This document shows positions 51,215 to 63,124 of a stretch of 64,000 nucleotides of DNA, piece after piece. A program made the position numbers and the translations under genes. Position 1 is the stretch's first letter. Every line of letters starts with the position of its first letter. The stretch covers positions 35,364,831 through 35,428,830 of the forward strand of contig JANAVB010029819.1 of NCBI GenBank assembly GCA_029216955.1. The letters run 5' to 3'. Source of the DNA: Iris pallida (lineage: Eukaryota > Streptophyta > Magnoliopsida > Asparagales > Iridaceae). The notes below the pieces were generated by a model, which ran no database searches, was not told the origin of the DNA, and was given only the letters and a program-made list of their open reading frames with translations.

Positions 51215-51441
51215 CTACTCAGCCGGTGGTGTCATCAAATTGGTCATCTGCTGCTTCAAAATTTGTAGTCGCTCTTCACGAGATTCCATCACTCGTTTCC
51301 TAGCTTCTTCCATCCCAGATTTATCATTGAAGGTTGGTAGGATTACTAGTCTACGAGTAACTTCAGCTTGGTGAGCTGCAGCATATTCATCTCTCTCTCG
51401 AGTCAGAATACCAAGTTGTTGAATTGTAGCTTGATGTTGAG
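51215..51441 (-). pseudogene. Tat-2 antisense frame A, C-terminal fragment cut by Tat-3
   Basis: Minus-strand frame open from the Tat-3 insertion point (51441) for 75 codons to a TAG at 51215-51217. It reads QHQATIQQLGILTRERDEYA, then a Lys/Glu/Arg-rich helical stretch (EEARKRVMESREERLQILKQ) ending MTPPAE. The composition and heptad-like spacing suggest a coiled coil. The upstream exons and promoter should lie beyond the right end of Tat-3. By position it corresponds to the Tat-3 antisense gene, though their C-termini do not look alike. Confidence in coding rests on the open frame, composition and following AATAAA. Confidence 0.55.
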
Positions 51442-52783
51442 TGTAGAAGCATAGAAAATATCAGAATAATGGTCCATGCGGCTCCGGATACGAAGCCCAT
51501 GCGGCTCATATGAGAGCTGTCTTATATAGTTCAAAGGAAGACTATCCGTCTCATGCCGCTCGAGAGTGTATGCGGTTCAGCAGGAATATACGGCTCGATC
51601 GATGCCACGTGTCCCCCTGTGATCCTTCCCTACAGCTGGCCCTTTGAATAGTGGCCTCATTTAATGCTCTGACACGATTTAACAACTGTGGCGGCTCTGG
51701 CATAAAGTGTCATAATGACTCTGCCATAATGACAGACTCTTCGGGAAAAGAAGAAGATCTCTGACCCGATCCGTCAGAAATCCTAGGTTGCCATGTGGCA
51801 AATCTCATGCGGCTTAAATAGAGAACGGCTTCATGCGGCTCACGGAGAAGTCACCCTATATGACTAGCAGAAATCAGCCATATGCGGCCCACTGAGAGCT
51901 CAGCCCCTGCGGCTCAATACAACGCTAGCTCATGCGGCTCGCAAAGACTATGCATATGCGGCTCATTGAGAGTTCGTTCCCTGCGGTTCGATGAAGCATT
52001 GTCCTATGCGGCTCATGAAGATTATCCCCCTGCGGTTCAAGTCTTGCCTATCCCATGTGGCTCTGGCAGGACCCACAATTAAAACACGTGGCATCGGATC
52101 AATCAACGATTTAACCGAATCTCAACAAATATATTTGACATCATCATCATAATTACTGAGATCAAGGCATATCATTTATCATCAAGCCAATGGGACACGT
52201 GGCGAGCAATCGGGCATTGGTATAATCAATCATGAAGATTTAAAGCAATCAACATTAATTGCTCACAAGATTCGGTGCTATCCTCATTAATGGCCGAGAT
52301 TCATTGTAATCAGGACCAAGGGTTCAGATAGATTGAAGGAGCGCCGACATTCCAAAACAATGATCATTAGCAAACCCTAATGATCATACGCCACTCTTAT
52401 AAATAGCCAGCATCATTTCTTTGCACAAGGACCGGCAACAAAAGAATAAAAATATACAGAGTCAGAGAGAGAATACACACAGAGAGAGAGAGAGAAGCCA
52501 AGAGAGCAACAGAGGAGCAAAAAGAGCACTTCTTCGTCAACGCCAACCATCTTTTCACAAGGAGCCAAGGCTGCATACCGATCGTCCAAGGAGTAAGGCA
52601 GGGCTGCCGTCGCCTTCCCGAGCCTCTATCGTCACCCCCCAGAATCTAAAATAAACAATTGTACTTAGATTGCTGTACCTAGGTTTTCGTCTCTAGGCTT
52701 TCTTTGTACAAACGAGTTTGTATTGTGAGTCTAAGTTCAGTCCTCCGATAATTGTTCTGTACTTTTACAATCAATGGCAAACA
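51442..52783 (+). repeat. Tat-3 5' LTR (1342 bp)
   Basis: TGTAGAAGCATAG...CAAACA. The phrase CATGCGGCTC or close variants recurs about twenty times between 51475 and 52060. TATA box at 52398-52405. An ATG at 52774, inside the LTR end, is in frame with ORF1. Confidence 0.9.
52398..52405 (+). promoter_or_regulatory. TATA box of the Tat-3 LTR
   Basis: TATAAATA in the context CTC-TTATAAATAGCC, 378 bases before the LTR end. Confidence 0.7.
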
Positions 52784-54756
52784 CGATGGTGACTCTGCTG
52801 GGGACAAACTTCTCCACCGCTGAGGAGTTGGTGACGCAATCGGATGCAGCCAAACTTGGCTCCACGCAACAAAAGATGGTCGTCCGCTTTGACCAACAAG
52901 CGTTTGAAGAGATGCTCTCCGAAGGAAGCGCTGGCCCGGTCCAGAAGCACACCCGCACGACAAAGGCTCGCAGAGAGTGGAGGCCAAAATCATTTGCTCC
53001 TCCCTAAGCCCCCGACGGTGTACCCTCTGTTGCTCAAGACGGTGAGAAGGACTCTTCTGCGGCCCCACTTCAGACCGTAGACAACTCTGCTGTCTCCAAG
53101 TCCGGCAGAAGAAAACACTATGATGCTGGACTTGCAGAGGCAAAGAGGAACTCTACGCGAACTGAGCCGCATAGGGGTGCTAGCCGAGTGAAAAAGGCTC
53201 ATGCGACCACATCCGCTAGCCGCAGGGACAAAGCCCATGCGGCTACAGTCGCTGGCCGCATGAAGAAGAATCATGCGGTCACATCTAGCAGCCGCATAGT
53301 TTATGCAGCTACAGTCGCCAATCACATGGATGAAACACATGAGGCTACAGGAGGCAGCCGCTTACAGAGAACCCATGCGGCCACTATTGCCAACCGCATG
53401 CGGCCAGCCTGCACGGTCGTGACTCCTAGCCGCCCAAAGATAACTCATCCGACAGCAGAAGATGACCGCATGCAGATAGCCTGCACGGTACCCAACTCTG
53501 GCAGCATAGCATCCGTTCCACGCTTCTCTCGATCGGTCTTCGACCGTCTCTCATACGGTCCCGACCCTGATGATTCTCTGTATGATAAGCCAGATTCTGT
53601 GGCATTCAACTTGGACTCCTCCTATTACGTACCCACAAGTGCTAGAAGGAGGAAGTCTAGGGCAGCGCGGGCTCATCGAGCCCAGTCAGCTGTCCCAACC
53701 TCTGACTATCGGAGCGTCCCGTTGACTATCACACGGGCCTCGGATGGAAAGTTGTATACAACCACTCAAGTCCAGCCCCCCGCGGCAAACAGACAGAGTG
53801 GTTCCTCTGACCTGCGGGAGATGATCCTCCACAAATGCAAGGAAAGAGAAGGAGTGTCGGTGTGCAAAGAGTCCTCGCTTGGACATCGCTGCACCCAAAT
53901 CATCGTCAATTGCTGCTGTAACAACGCGGTAATGACGGAAGCTCGGCCATCCGCCTTCCAAAGGCTACAGCACCCGAACTCAGAAGATGAGGCACCTCCT
54001 GTTGTCTCCTGCAATTCTGCTCAAAAAGTTCTCGCCGAAGAGAGGAGGAAGAAAATGAGCGTCTCCAGTCCGAAGATATCAACCATTACAGCTAAGAAAC
54101 TGTCGTCTAAACGGTTGCCCTCCACTGGTGTATTCCAACACACCCGTTCAAAGACAAAATTTACCTCGATGGGAAATTCATCATCCACATCGCTGGGGGT
54201 TGAAGGAGCTGGGGGTAACACTCCTCCGAACATCTGCAACAATCCGATGTTCCAAGGAACCGAGTCCGCACAAACAACTCTTCCACCAGGAGCAACGGAC
54301 GCTGATGCCCCCGAGGACATCCGTAACTCTCAAGACAAGGCAAGCTCTGAAGCTGGGGATACCGTTCCCTCCGAGTCCGAGCCCGAAGAGAACATTCCCA
54401 CCTATCCCGATGACTTCTTGGTGCATGGGTACGACTCAGAGGGCACATCCTCCACCGTTCCTTCCATCACTCCTCACGTAAGAACGATGTTCATGACGGA
54501 CAGCGATCAAGGTGGTTCCAGTGATCGCCAGCGCATCGACAGTCTCGAAGCCATATTACTTGCTTTGGTCAAGTCTGTAGACGAGATTAAAGCGGCCCTG
54601 CCCACTTTACAAGGAGGAGCGCCTGGTCAAACAAACACGGGCCCCACGGTCAATATAGATTCGAACTCAGCGGTACCAAACCCGGGCAATAATCCTCCCA
54701 AAATAACAGCCCCCGCCGCGACAGATGAGACCCGAGAAGTAAGAAGAGAGGTCTAA
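52774..54756 (+). pseudogene. Tat-3 ORF1, upstream-of-gag protein (one internal stop)
   Basis: Opens MANTMVTLLGT, the fifth residue being the shared PBS start codon. A TAA at 53005-53007 interrupts an otherwise open frame of about 660 codons. Residues around 135-240 are repeats of H-A-(A/T)-T and N-R-M units encoded by the CATGCGGC phrase of the LTR. Then SVFDRL with an acidic tail, NCCCNNAV, a second box (SAFQRLQHPNSED), GVFQHTRSK and a helical stretch LEAILLALVKSVDEIKAAL. A TAA at 54754-54756 separates it from gag in the same frame, and is probably also a mutation because Tat-2 is open across the equivalent junction. No known domain; its role is unknown. Confidence 0.78.
52787..52805 (+). 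other. Tat-3 primer-binding site (tRNA-Arg type)
   Basis: TGGTGACTCTGCTGGGGAC, three bases after the LTR end; one base differs from the Tat-2 site. It encodes M-V-T-L-L-G-T together with the preceding A. Confidence 0.85.
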
Positions 54757-57700
54757 GAGCTCCGTGCCATGTTTCATGCCCGAGAAAACGCTCAAGATCT
54801 CAGGATACGGCAACCATATCCTGCTGAGTGGAGGGATGTTCCATTCCCACCAAGATATAAGCCGTTCAACATCAACCCGTATGATGGCAAAACTGTAGCA
54901 AGTCGATACATCACTTACTTTGAGGTCACCACCGACCATCTGCCCCATGAAGATGCGATCCTCATACGGTTATTCATTGGAGCATTGGAAGGAGTCGCCT
55001 TTGATTGGTACCGCAATCTACCGGACAACTGCATCCATTCCTTCGCTGGCTTCAAGCGCATATTCTTGGAACGATTCTATGAAGTAGGACAAGACATCAC
55101 TATGTCCACTCTCATGGACGTCGTCCAAGGGGAGAAGGAGCTAACAAGGAACTACATCGAGCGATTCCGCCAGACCGCCATAAAGCTGCCTTCCGAAAAT
55201 CCGGATTCTTCTTTGATCGAAATATGCCAAAAGAGACTGCTTCCAACGATCAGTCTCTGGATGGGTGAGAGTCAATTCAAAGATTGGAAGGCGTTCATCA
55301 TCACCGCCACAAGCGCTGAAGAACGATTGAAGAAGGCCCGCCAACTGGGGTTGCACATCTCAGAAGGAGAAAACAAGGGCAAGCGTCTCAACAACGATAA
55401 TGGGGGTAACCCCTCCAACAATCGGGACAGCAAGGGAAAACAGGCTATGGTGGCCGACACGGCCCAGAAGCCCGAGCCACAGCCAGCAGACAAGCAATGG
55501 CCTCAGATCACTTACTCTTTCGAAGACGGCCACGTCAAGCCTATCTTAGACATGCTTATACAAGGAGGTAGAATTCAGCTTCCTCCACCAAGATGGAAGC
55601 CTCGGCCGGCTGATTTGGAGAACCCGAAGTTCTGCCATTACCACCGTTATGTACACCACGCTACACATGACTGCTACCAACTAAAACGGTACATCCAAAG
55701 CCTCATCGATTCGAACGCTCTGGCCATCGACTTCGAAGAGGTAACCGTAGCAGCCAATATGGTGTCCGTACAATTCGACAACTTCCCTCCAACGGAGACC
55801 CAAGACGGGGTAATTCCCGTCCCTCTCGCGACATTGGAGATTACCAATCTTCCTCCGCCCCGAGAACAAGCTGCTGGTCTAGTACCTCTCACCACCTCAA
55901 GAGGAGAGGTCATGTGGGTCCATCCAGACTTGGTGTCAGAAGTAACTCGGCCCACACCATCTTCCACCAACAAAAAGAGTGGAAAAATCAAGACCTGTCG
56001 CACAATTTTAGCAGACAACGAGGAAGCTACAGCCGTCGTCACGCGGTCCGGAGCGCAATCCCAACCTGTGATTGATAGTCCAGCTGAAAATCATCAACCT
56101 ACTGCAACTGATGCTCTGGGACCGGCTCAGCCTTCGACGACCGACAAGCCTAGGCCGAAGGAGACTCGCTTCGACAAATCTCTCCTAAAGGACGCAGCCC
56201 AAGGGCTAGAGAGGCCCTACAACTTTGACATCTTAGCACAATTGGCTAACACTCCGGCCAAATTGTCATTATATGAACTTCTGAGGCTCTCCAAAGACGT
56301 TCGTATTGCATTGAGCGAAGCACTCCAAAATGCCGATGCCTATCTCGCTCAATCTAACCTCACTGGGGAGGACTCAACCATGGATCTCCAAGATAGTGCC
56401 TGTACGGTAGCAATGCCCAACATCGTCTTCACTCCGCAGGACATGCTTATCAAAACCAACCTACATAATCGCCCGCTATACTACACGGGATACATCAGCG
56501 ACGTGAAGGTGGATCAGATGCACATTGATCCTAGCTCTTCCATAAGCATCATCCCGAAAGGTCTGCTACATCATCTTCGCATCCCAATGCATCGCCTAAC
56601 ACCTACAAGCACCGCCATCAGCGGTTTCAATTCGGGCAGGAGCTACCCTATCGGGAAGATTCGTCTGAAGTGTCAGATTGGCGATCTCCAATCCGAGGTC
56701 ACCTGCTACGTCATAGAGCAGACACTTCTTACAACATCCTCTTGGGGCGCCCATGGATACACGATTATATGATCGTGCCTTCCACGCTACACCAGTGCTT
56801 CAAATATGTCGACAAACACAGCTTCGTGAAGACAGAGTTTGCTGACATCGATCCCTTCAAAGGGGTCGAATCTTATTACTCGGACTCCTATTTATACGAA
56901 AAGTCGAAGAGGCACCTGGATGAAGGAGATGCACAAGCTCATACTGAGACAGCCACGGGATCAGAAGGACCCCTGACGATCCACCTCCAAGCTCGTAAAC
57001 CGGGCAAGTCTGCACCCCTCACCGCCACTCTGCGGAAGGACGCGATCAGCCTCTCGGCGCAAGAGGAGCAGATGACAATCCGGCTGCCGAGATTCGGCCA
57101 AGTGCCGAGACCCACAACGGAGCCACTAACAATCAGGTTACCAAGAGTCAGTCAACCACAAACAGCGAAGCTCAACCCCTCGGACAGGCTATTGACAATA
57201 CGCCTTCCTAAGAAAGGTTGTCGCCTCGATGCAAGGTCTGACACTTCCAGCGAACCAGCCACTCCTCGCTCCACATCGAATGCCAAACTAGGGGTCGCTA
57301 GTCTGCCAACTACTCCACGCTCTGCTCCATCAACTGGACCACTGACGATCAAGCTTCCTAGGTCGTCCTTTCAATCTTCGTTCACACAGGGGGTAGTCGA
57401 AGAGGAACCGGAGCTAGCCAAGTATGCGGCCGCCCACACTAATGTCCCCTCCGCTGATGATGTAATCCCCCTAGAAAAGATACCTTACTTCATCAATAAA
57501 AGGTTATCTTTGAACTATATCGAGCTCAATAAGCTATGTACGATGTATGCTATGGAACACGACATAGGCGCTCACCTACACACACAGGTGATAAATGTGT
57601 ACACCGCAATCCAGCTTACTCCAGTAGAAGACGCCTACCGAATACACAAGGGAGGGGATCATCCAGTCATCTTCGGCCGGACGAACAACCCTCATTCCCG

Positions 57701-57959
57701 TACCATAGAAGAAGACGACCTCGGGTCAGATGCCGGAAGACTGCCTCTGTATCTCTATAGCCCTCAATCCAAATATCTCATACAGAAACAGGGGTATGAT
57801 CTAGAGACTATGCCAGGATTGAACTATGACACTGGGCGACGATTACCTTTGAAGCCGCCAGCCCCGGCGGGTAAACCATGGAACTACTATAACAAAACTC
57901 GATGCGGGTTAGGGTATGTAACTACGACCCCGGAAAGTTCAGATGAAGAATGCGACTAG
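54757..57959 (+). pseudogene. Tat-3 gag, protease and PLTIRL linker
   Basis: Gag core from 54769 (QPYPAEWRDVPF, VAFDWYRNLP, LERFYEVGQ, RNYIERFRQT). CCHC-like site CHYHRYVHHATHDCYQLK near 55635. Then PYNFDILAQLANTPAKLS and the protease, whose usual D-x-G-S reads D-P-S-S (HIDPSSSISII). One base is missing between 56717 and 56718 in VIDA-like context, so the frame changes; it resumes as SYNILLGRPWIHDY. The linker (about 56960-57370) carries GPLTIHL, QMTIRLPR, EPLTIRLPR, RLLTIRLPK and GPLTIKLPR. A TAG at 57957-57959 interrupts before DSDTSIG. The protease is probably inactive. Confidence 0.88.
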
Positions 57960-60069
57960 CAGTCGCATTCAACCGGATCGCCAACTTCCGACTCAGATAC
58001 CAGCATCGGAGATGTGTTCAGACAAGTCATGTCAGTCAACATGACGTTCGCCGACGCTTACGAGGAAGACGAAGACATCCCCGAAATCCTCGAGCTAGAG
58101 CCATGGGCCCAGCAATTAGACGCGCAATAGGAAAAGCGATTCGAACTGAGAGAACCTCCTACTGAAGATAAGGTCATACAAGTGGATCTCGACAGCGAGT
58201 CTTCTCCAAAACCGATCTTCATCAGTGAAAGCCTAACCAACGAAGAACGGGAGTCACTGTTAGAACTTGTCAGGGAGTATATTGATGTGTTCGCCTGGAG
58301 CTATGAAGACATGCCAGGGTTAAATCCTGACATCGCTCTTCATAAACTCAATATTCGGCCAGATGCGAAGCCAGTCAAACAACAACAGCGACGCTTCCGC
58401 CCAAGCATCATAGACGCGATCGAAGCTGAAGTCAACAAACTAATAGCCAGCGGCTTCATTCGTGAGGAGCAACATCCCGATTGGGTCGCCAATATAGTAC
58501 CTGTCCTCAAGAAGAATAGGAAAATTCGAATCTGCATCGACTTCCGTAATCTGAACGAGGCATGCCCCAAAGATGAATTCCCCCTTCCTATCACAGACAT
58601 CATGATCGACAATACCTGCGGCTTTGAGCGTATGTCATTCATGGATGGCTTCTCGGGATACAACCAAATCAAGATGTCTCCCGACGACGAAAAGCATACA
58701 TCATTCTGAACACCGATTGGCACGTACTGCTACACAGTCATGCCTTTCGGTTTAAAGGATGCTGGCGCCACATATCAAAGAGCTATGAGCATCATCTTCA
58801 GAGACCACTTACGCAAGGCGGTGGAGTGCTATGTTGATGATATAGCCGTCAAGAGCCGTAGCAAAGGAGACCATCTGCAGGATCTAAGGACGGTATTGGA
58901 CCTAATGCGGACGCACAATTTGAAGATGAACCCTACGAAGTCCTTCCTGGGCGTATCTAGCGGGAAGTTCTTAGGCTTCATCATCACTGCAAAGGGTATC
59001 CATGTAGACCCCGAGAAGACAAAAGCAATCATGGAGATGGGTCCCCCGAGAAATCTCCACGAACTCAGAGGCCTTCAGGGAAGGCTAGCTTACATCAGAA
59101 GGTTCATTTCCATCCTCTCCGGACGATGCCGGCCATTTACGCACCTCATGAAGAAAGAAGTCTCATTCGTAGGGGACAAAGAATGCCAGCGTGCTTTCGA
59201 TAGTATCAAAGAATATCTGTCAAATCCTTCGGTCTTGGTAGCCCCAGTCCCTGGAAAACCATTTCTGCTCTATGTATGAGCAATGGAACACTCCCTCGGT
59301 GCTCTGCTGGCACAGAATAACGATGCAGGCCATGAACAGGCCATATATGATTGGACCAGAGCACCGATACACCACTGTGGAGAAGGAATGCCTCGCTCTG
59401 GTGTTCGCCATTCAGAAAATACGACACTATGTCATCGGACAAACGATACATGTGATCTCACGAGTTAACCCTCTCAGGGTCCTCATGACTAAACCAGGGG
59501 CACTCAGCTCTCGCCTCGCTACATGGGCAATACTGCTGTCCCCTTATCATATGATCTTCGTCCCCCAAAAGGCAGTCAAAGGTCAAGCCCTGGCAGATTT
59601 CTTGGCAGCCCACCCAGGCTCGGAGTCCTCCAGGATATACGAAGAGATCCCAGATGAGGTCGCCGACTCGCATACAACCTCCCACGAAAATATATGGCGA
59701 ATGTTCTTCGACGGCGCTTCGAGGACCGGACCTAAAGGCAATATAGTCGTTGGAGTCGGAGTAGTACTAATCTCTCCTTCCGGATTGGTGATTAACCGCG
59801 CTTATTCCCTCACTGAACCCTGTTCTAACAATGTGGCCGAGTACAACGCTCTGGTCATTGGCCTCCAACTTGCAAGAGAGCTGGGGGTAGAATACCTTGA
59901 AGCGTACGGCAATTCCCAACTAATCGTCAATCAGATCCGGGGTTCGTACGAGGTACGCCATGAAGACATGATCCCTTATCATCAAATAGCGATCAATATC
60001 ATCTCGGCATTTGAGGGGTTCTTCATCGAGCACGTCCCAGACTCCGAAATATTGAAGCCGATGCCCTAG
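57960..60069 (+). pseudogene. Tat-3 reverse transcriptase, RNase H and second RNase H
   Basis: It continues the linker frame through a TAG at 58128-58130. RT: REPPTEDK, DVFAWSYEDMPGL, ICIDFRNLNEACPKD, MPFGLKDAGATYQ, and CYVDD near 58830. TGA at 58707-58709 stands for Arg and TGA at 59277-59279 interrupts RNase H. A frame change near 59350 follows (between EQAIY and GPEHRYTTVEKE). The second RNase H runs from about 59690 (WRMFFDGAS) through AEYNALVIG; the motif G-D-S is G-N-S here, so one catalytic Asp is lost. Another frame change near 60050 (NIEADALAGL in the next frame) precedes the integrase. Confidence 0.9.
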
Positions 60070-60323
60070 CTGGTCTCGCCGCTTCCCTAGCAGTTCCGAA
60101 TTATGATCGGCAATCAGTGGAAGTGATAGGCCATGAACTGGTCTATCCCAAAAACAATATACAATTCGTCGTAAGTTATTCCGTACAGACGATCGATGAC
60201 GCCCCAGATTAGAGACAACCATTCATCGACTTCGTCGTCTACGACATCCTGCCTGAGAACCCAAAGGAAGCTACTTCCATCAGAAGGCGTTCCCTCAGAT
60301 TCTTCTACGATACAGAGACGAAA

Positions 60324-61466
60324 ATGCTGTATCGCCGCTCCTACGACGGATTACTGCTTCGGTGTCTGTCAAACACAGAAGCCAAAGAAGCCGTACGAGA
60401 AGCCCATGACGGTGTTTGCGGGGCCCACCAGCCCGGCCCGAAACTGCAAGACCGCCTTCGCCGAATGGGCTACTATTGGCCCACAATGGTGGCAGACGCG
60501 ATAGATTATGCTAGAAAGTGCAAAGCTTGCCAAGTCCACGCGGACTTCATCCGCCAATCCTCCAAATTTTTACATCCGACAGTGGCGTCCTGGCCATTCG
60601 AAGCATGGGGAATGGATATCATTGGTCCAATCACCCCACCTTCCTCCCGAGGACATCGCTTCATACTTGCGATCACTGATTACTTATCTAAATGGATGAA
60701 AGCCGTCCCACTCGCAGAAGTCAAGACTTCAAACGTGATCAGCTTCCTTAAACACCACGTCATCTACCGCTTTAGATTGCCCCGAAGGATCATCCATGAT
60801 AATGGTCCACAGTTTACAAGCCACGCATTCTATCGGTTTTGCGATAAATACCGTATTCAGAATATCGCCTCGACGCCGTACAACCCGGCAGCAAATGGGT
60901 TAGCAGAGGTGTTCAACAAAACAATCATTAAACTTCTCAAGAAGTTTGTCTCCTCCAACAAACGTGACTGGAACGACAAGCTCGGCGAGTGCTTATGGGC
61001 TTATCGCACCACGGTCCGAACAACCACCGAAAATATGCCATTCTCCCTGGTATACGAGAGTGAGGCAGTACTCCCCTTGGAGACACAGATCCCCTCACTA
61101 CGTGTCATCCTCACCCATCAATTGACAACCGATGATAACTACCGACGTCGACTGCAAGAGTTAGAGGCCTTAGATGAAAAGCGCCTCCTAGCTCAGCAAA
61201 GGATCGAGCTATACCAAGCACGCATCTCAGGAGCCTTCAACAAGAAGGTCAAAATCAGAACATTCCAGGTAGGCGATCTCGTCTTAGCAGTCCGGAGGCC
61301 AATGGTCATGACTCACAAGACCGCCGGCAAATTCCAACCAAAGTGGGAGGGTCCGTTTATCATTGAGACGATATTCTCCAACGGTGCTTACCGCCTTGCA
61401 AAGCAAAACGGAGACTTGCTCATGCTGCCCGTCAACGGCAAGTTCCTGAAGAAATATTATGTCTAA
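60324..61466 (+). CDS. Tat-3 integrase, intact domain
   Basis: 380 codons open to the stop at 61464-61466, though in the element this is the C-terminal part of Pol and the 60324 start is only the first Met. Zinc region AHDGVCGAHQPG and CKACQVHAD, catalytic Asp in MDIIGP, Asp in HDNGPQF and Glu in AANGLAEVFN, all present. C-terminal part KFQPKWEGPFIIE and NGKFLKKYYV. It would join element cDNA to chromosomal DNA. It has no chromodomain, as expected for Tat. Because of the upstream stops and frame changes it is unlikely to be made from this copy. Confidence 0.88.
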   Translation: MLYRRSYDGLLLRCLSNTEAKEAVREAHDGVCGAHQPGPKLQDRLRRMGYYWPTMVADAIDYARKCKACQVHADFIRQSSKFLHPTVASWPFEAWGMDIIGPITPPSSRGHRFILAITDYLSKWMKAVPLAEVKTSNVISFLKHHVIYRFRLPRRIIHDNGPQFTSHAFYRFCDKYRIQNIASTPYNPAANGLAEVFNKTIIKLLKKFVSSNKRDWNDKLGECLWAYRTTVRTTTENMPFSLVYESEAVLPLETQIPSLRVILTHQLTTDDNYRRRLQELEALDEKRLLAQQRIELYQARISGAFNKKVKIRTFQVGDLVLAVRRPMVMTHKTAGKFQPKWEGPFIIETIFSNGAYRLAKQNGDLLMLPVNGKFLKKYYV

Positions 61467-63124
61467 ACGACATTTGCTACAAAGTCCTTGAGTCATGTAC
61501 CCGCTGGTACCACTGAACTCACACCCTCAGTATTTCAGATTATCGAGTCATGTACCGGCTGGTACCACTGAACTCACACCCACAACATTTCAAGATTATC
61601 GAGTCATGTACCTGCTGGTGCCCCTGAACTCACCCCTACATCCCCTTTAGATTATCGAGTCATGTACCCGCTGGTGCCGCTGGACTCCCACTTTCTCAAT
61701 ATGTTAATTTACCGAGTTATGTACCCGCTGGTGCCTCTGAACTCACATTTCGGTCACTCTTTCAGATAGTAAGTCACGTATGATTATACCTCTGAACTTG
61801 CTTCCCTGGAAGAGATCCTTCCTCATGATCCAATACCTGCACTCCCAGTGCACAAAAAGGGTAATCGATCCACAAATTTCCAAAAACGGACATGTCCTCA
61901 TTACCTCTGAATCGTTTTCACTTCCACCAAAAACAAACCGCCCCTCACATAGAACCTCCATGTTCTCCTACCTCTGAGTCGTTCTATGTACTCCCTCTTC
62001 ATTGAGCCCACTCCTGCCATGTCATCATTACTTCTGAGTAGGAAGGCTCCGTCGAAGAACCCTTCATGCTTGCCATGTCCACATTACCTCTGAGCAAGTA
62101 TGTCGGTCTCCTTTCGACCTATTATCTGTACCCACAACCGGAGTACGACAAGGATAATAGGTCCACAAATGTCCGCTGTTGACCACGAATATCCCCCGTG
62201 AAACCTCCCCTGCCATGTCCTCTCTACCTCTGAGCAGGAAGGTTCTACGGTAAAACCCTCATGCTTGCCATGTCCTCATGACCTATGAGCAAATATGTTG
62301 GTTTTCCTTTCACCCTATTATCTGTATCCCGAACCAGGGTACGCCAAGGATAATAGGTCCACAAATATTCCTTTGCTAAGCTTCTTAGCATAAATCCACT
62401 ACCCCACCATGCCCCGGAAGCCCAGCTGCTCTACGGCATTCCATTTTTTTAGCACCGAGAACATCCATGACCACTTTACCACGGCTGTTCCGGAAATCCT
62501 GTCCAAACTTGTTATCCGTACTTAGAACCAAGGTACGCCTAGGATAACAGGTCCACAAATAATCCTCCAGCAAGTCCAGTTCCACAAAACACCCAAGTAC
62601 AAAGAAAGAAAAGATGAGACAAAACATATCCATTTTCAAAGTTCTACATCCTCCAGGATTATATCGCTGCTACAAGATAGAAATAAAGAGAAAACAAGCA
62701 AGACAAGACAGAGGAACAACTATGGTTCAGAGGCACACAACGTCAAGAAATAGTCCGTCAGCGAGGCAGTCGACCGCTCAAACCACTGACTAGTTCGACA
62801 CATTGACTCTGAAGTCAACTACGTCGCCCAGATGAGCAAAGATTCCACTGGAGGAATAAAGTCCCCAGATTTGATATAACCCCACTCTTTCAGAATAAGT
62901 ACCCAGTCATAATCTACACTAGGGATACAAAGTTCACATAGAACCAAAGGTAACCATTACAAGAAAAGAGGGAAGCAAGTACATTCCATTCATTGGAATG
63001 TCCAGCTACATTCACACAATTAACAAACAAAAACCAAAGGAAATTCTTCATTACTTCTTCAGACGAAAAGGGAAAACACAAACCACAGCTAAACAAACAG
63101 AAACATACAAGGAATCCCTAAAAC
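61467..63124. other. Tat-3 spacer between pol and the antisense gene
   Basis: No coding region recognised. It holds 56-bp tandem repeats (61490-61800), then a field of diverged phrases such as GCCATGTCCTCATTACCTCT, and three spaced copies of a segment ending AGGATAATAGGTCCACAAAT (near 62150, 62350 and 62550), each preceded by TTATCTGTA-like text. From about 62640 the sequence looks unique. Confidence 0.7.
61490..61800. repeat. 56-bp tandem repeats, five copies plus a remnant
   Basis: Units start at 61490, 61545, 61601, 61657 and 61714, each beginning GAGTCATGTACCCGCTGGTG or a close variant followed by CACTGAACTCAC. A worn sixth copy follows at about 61768. Confidence 0.9.
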
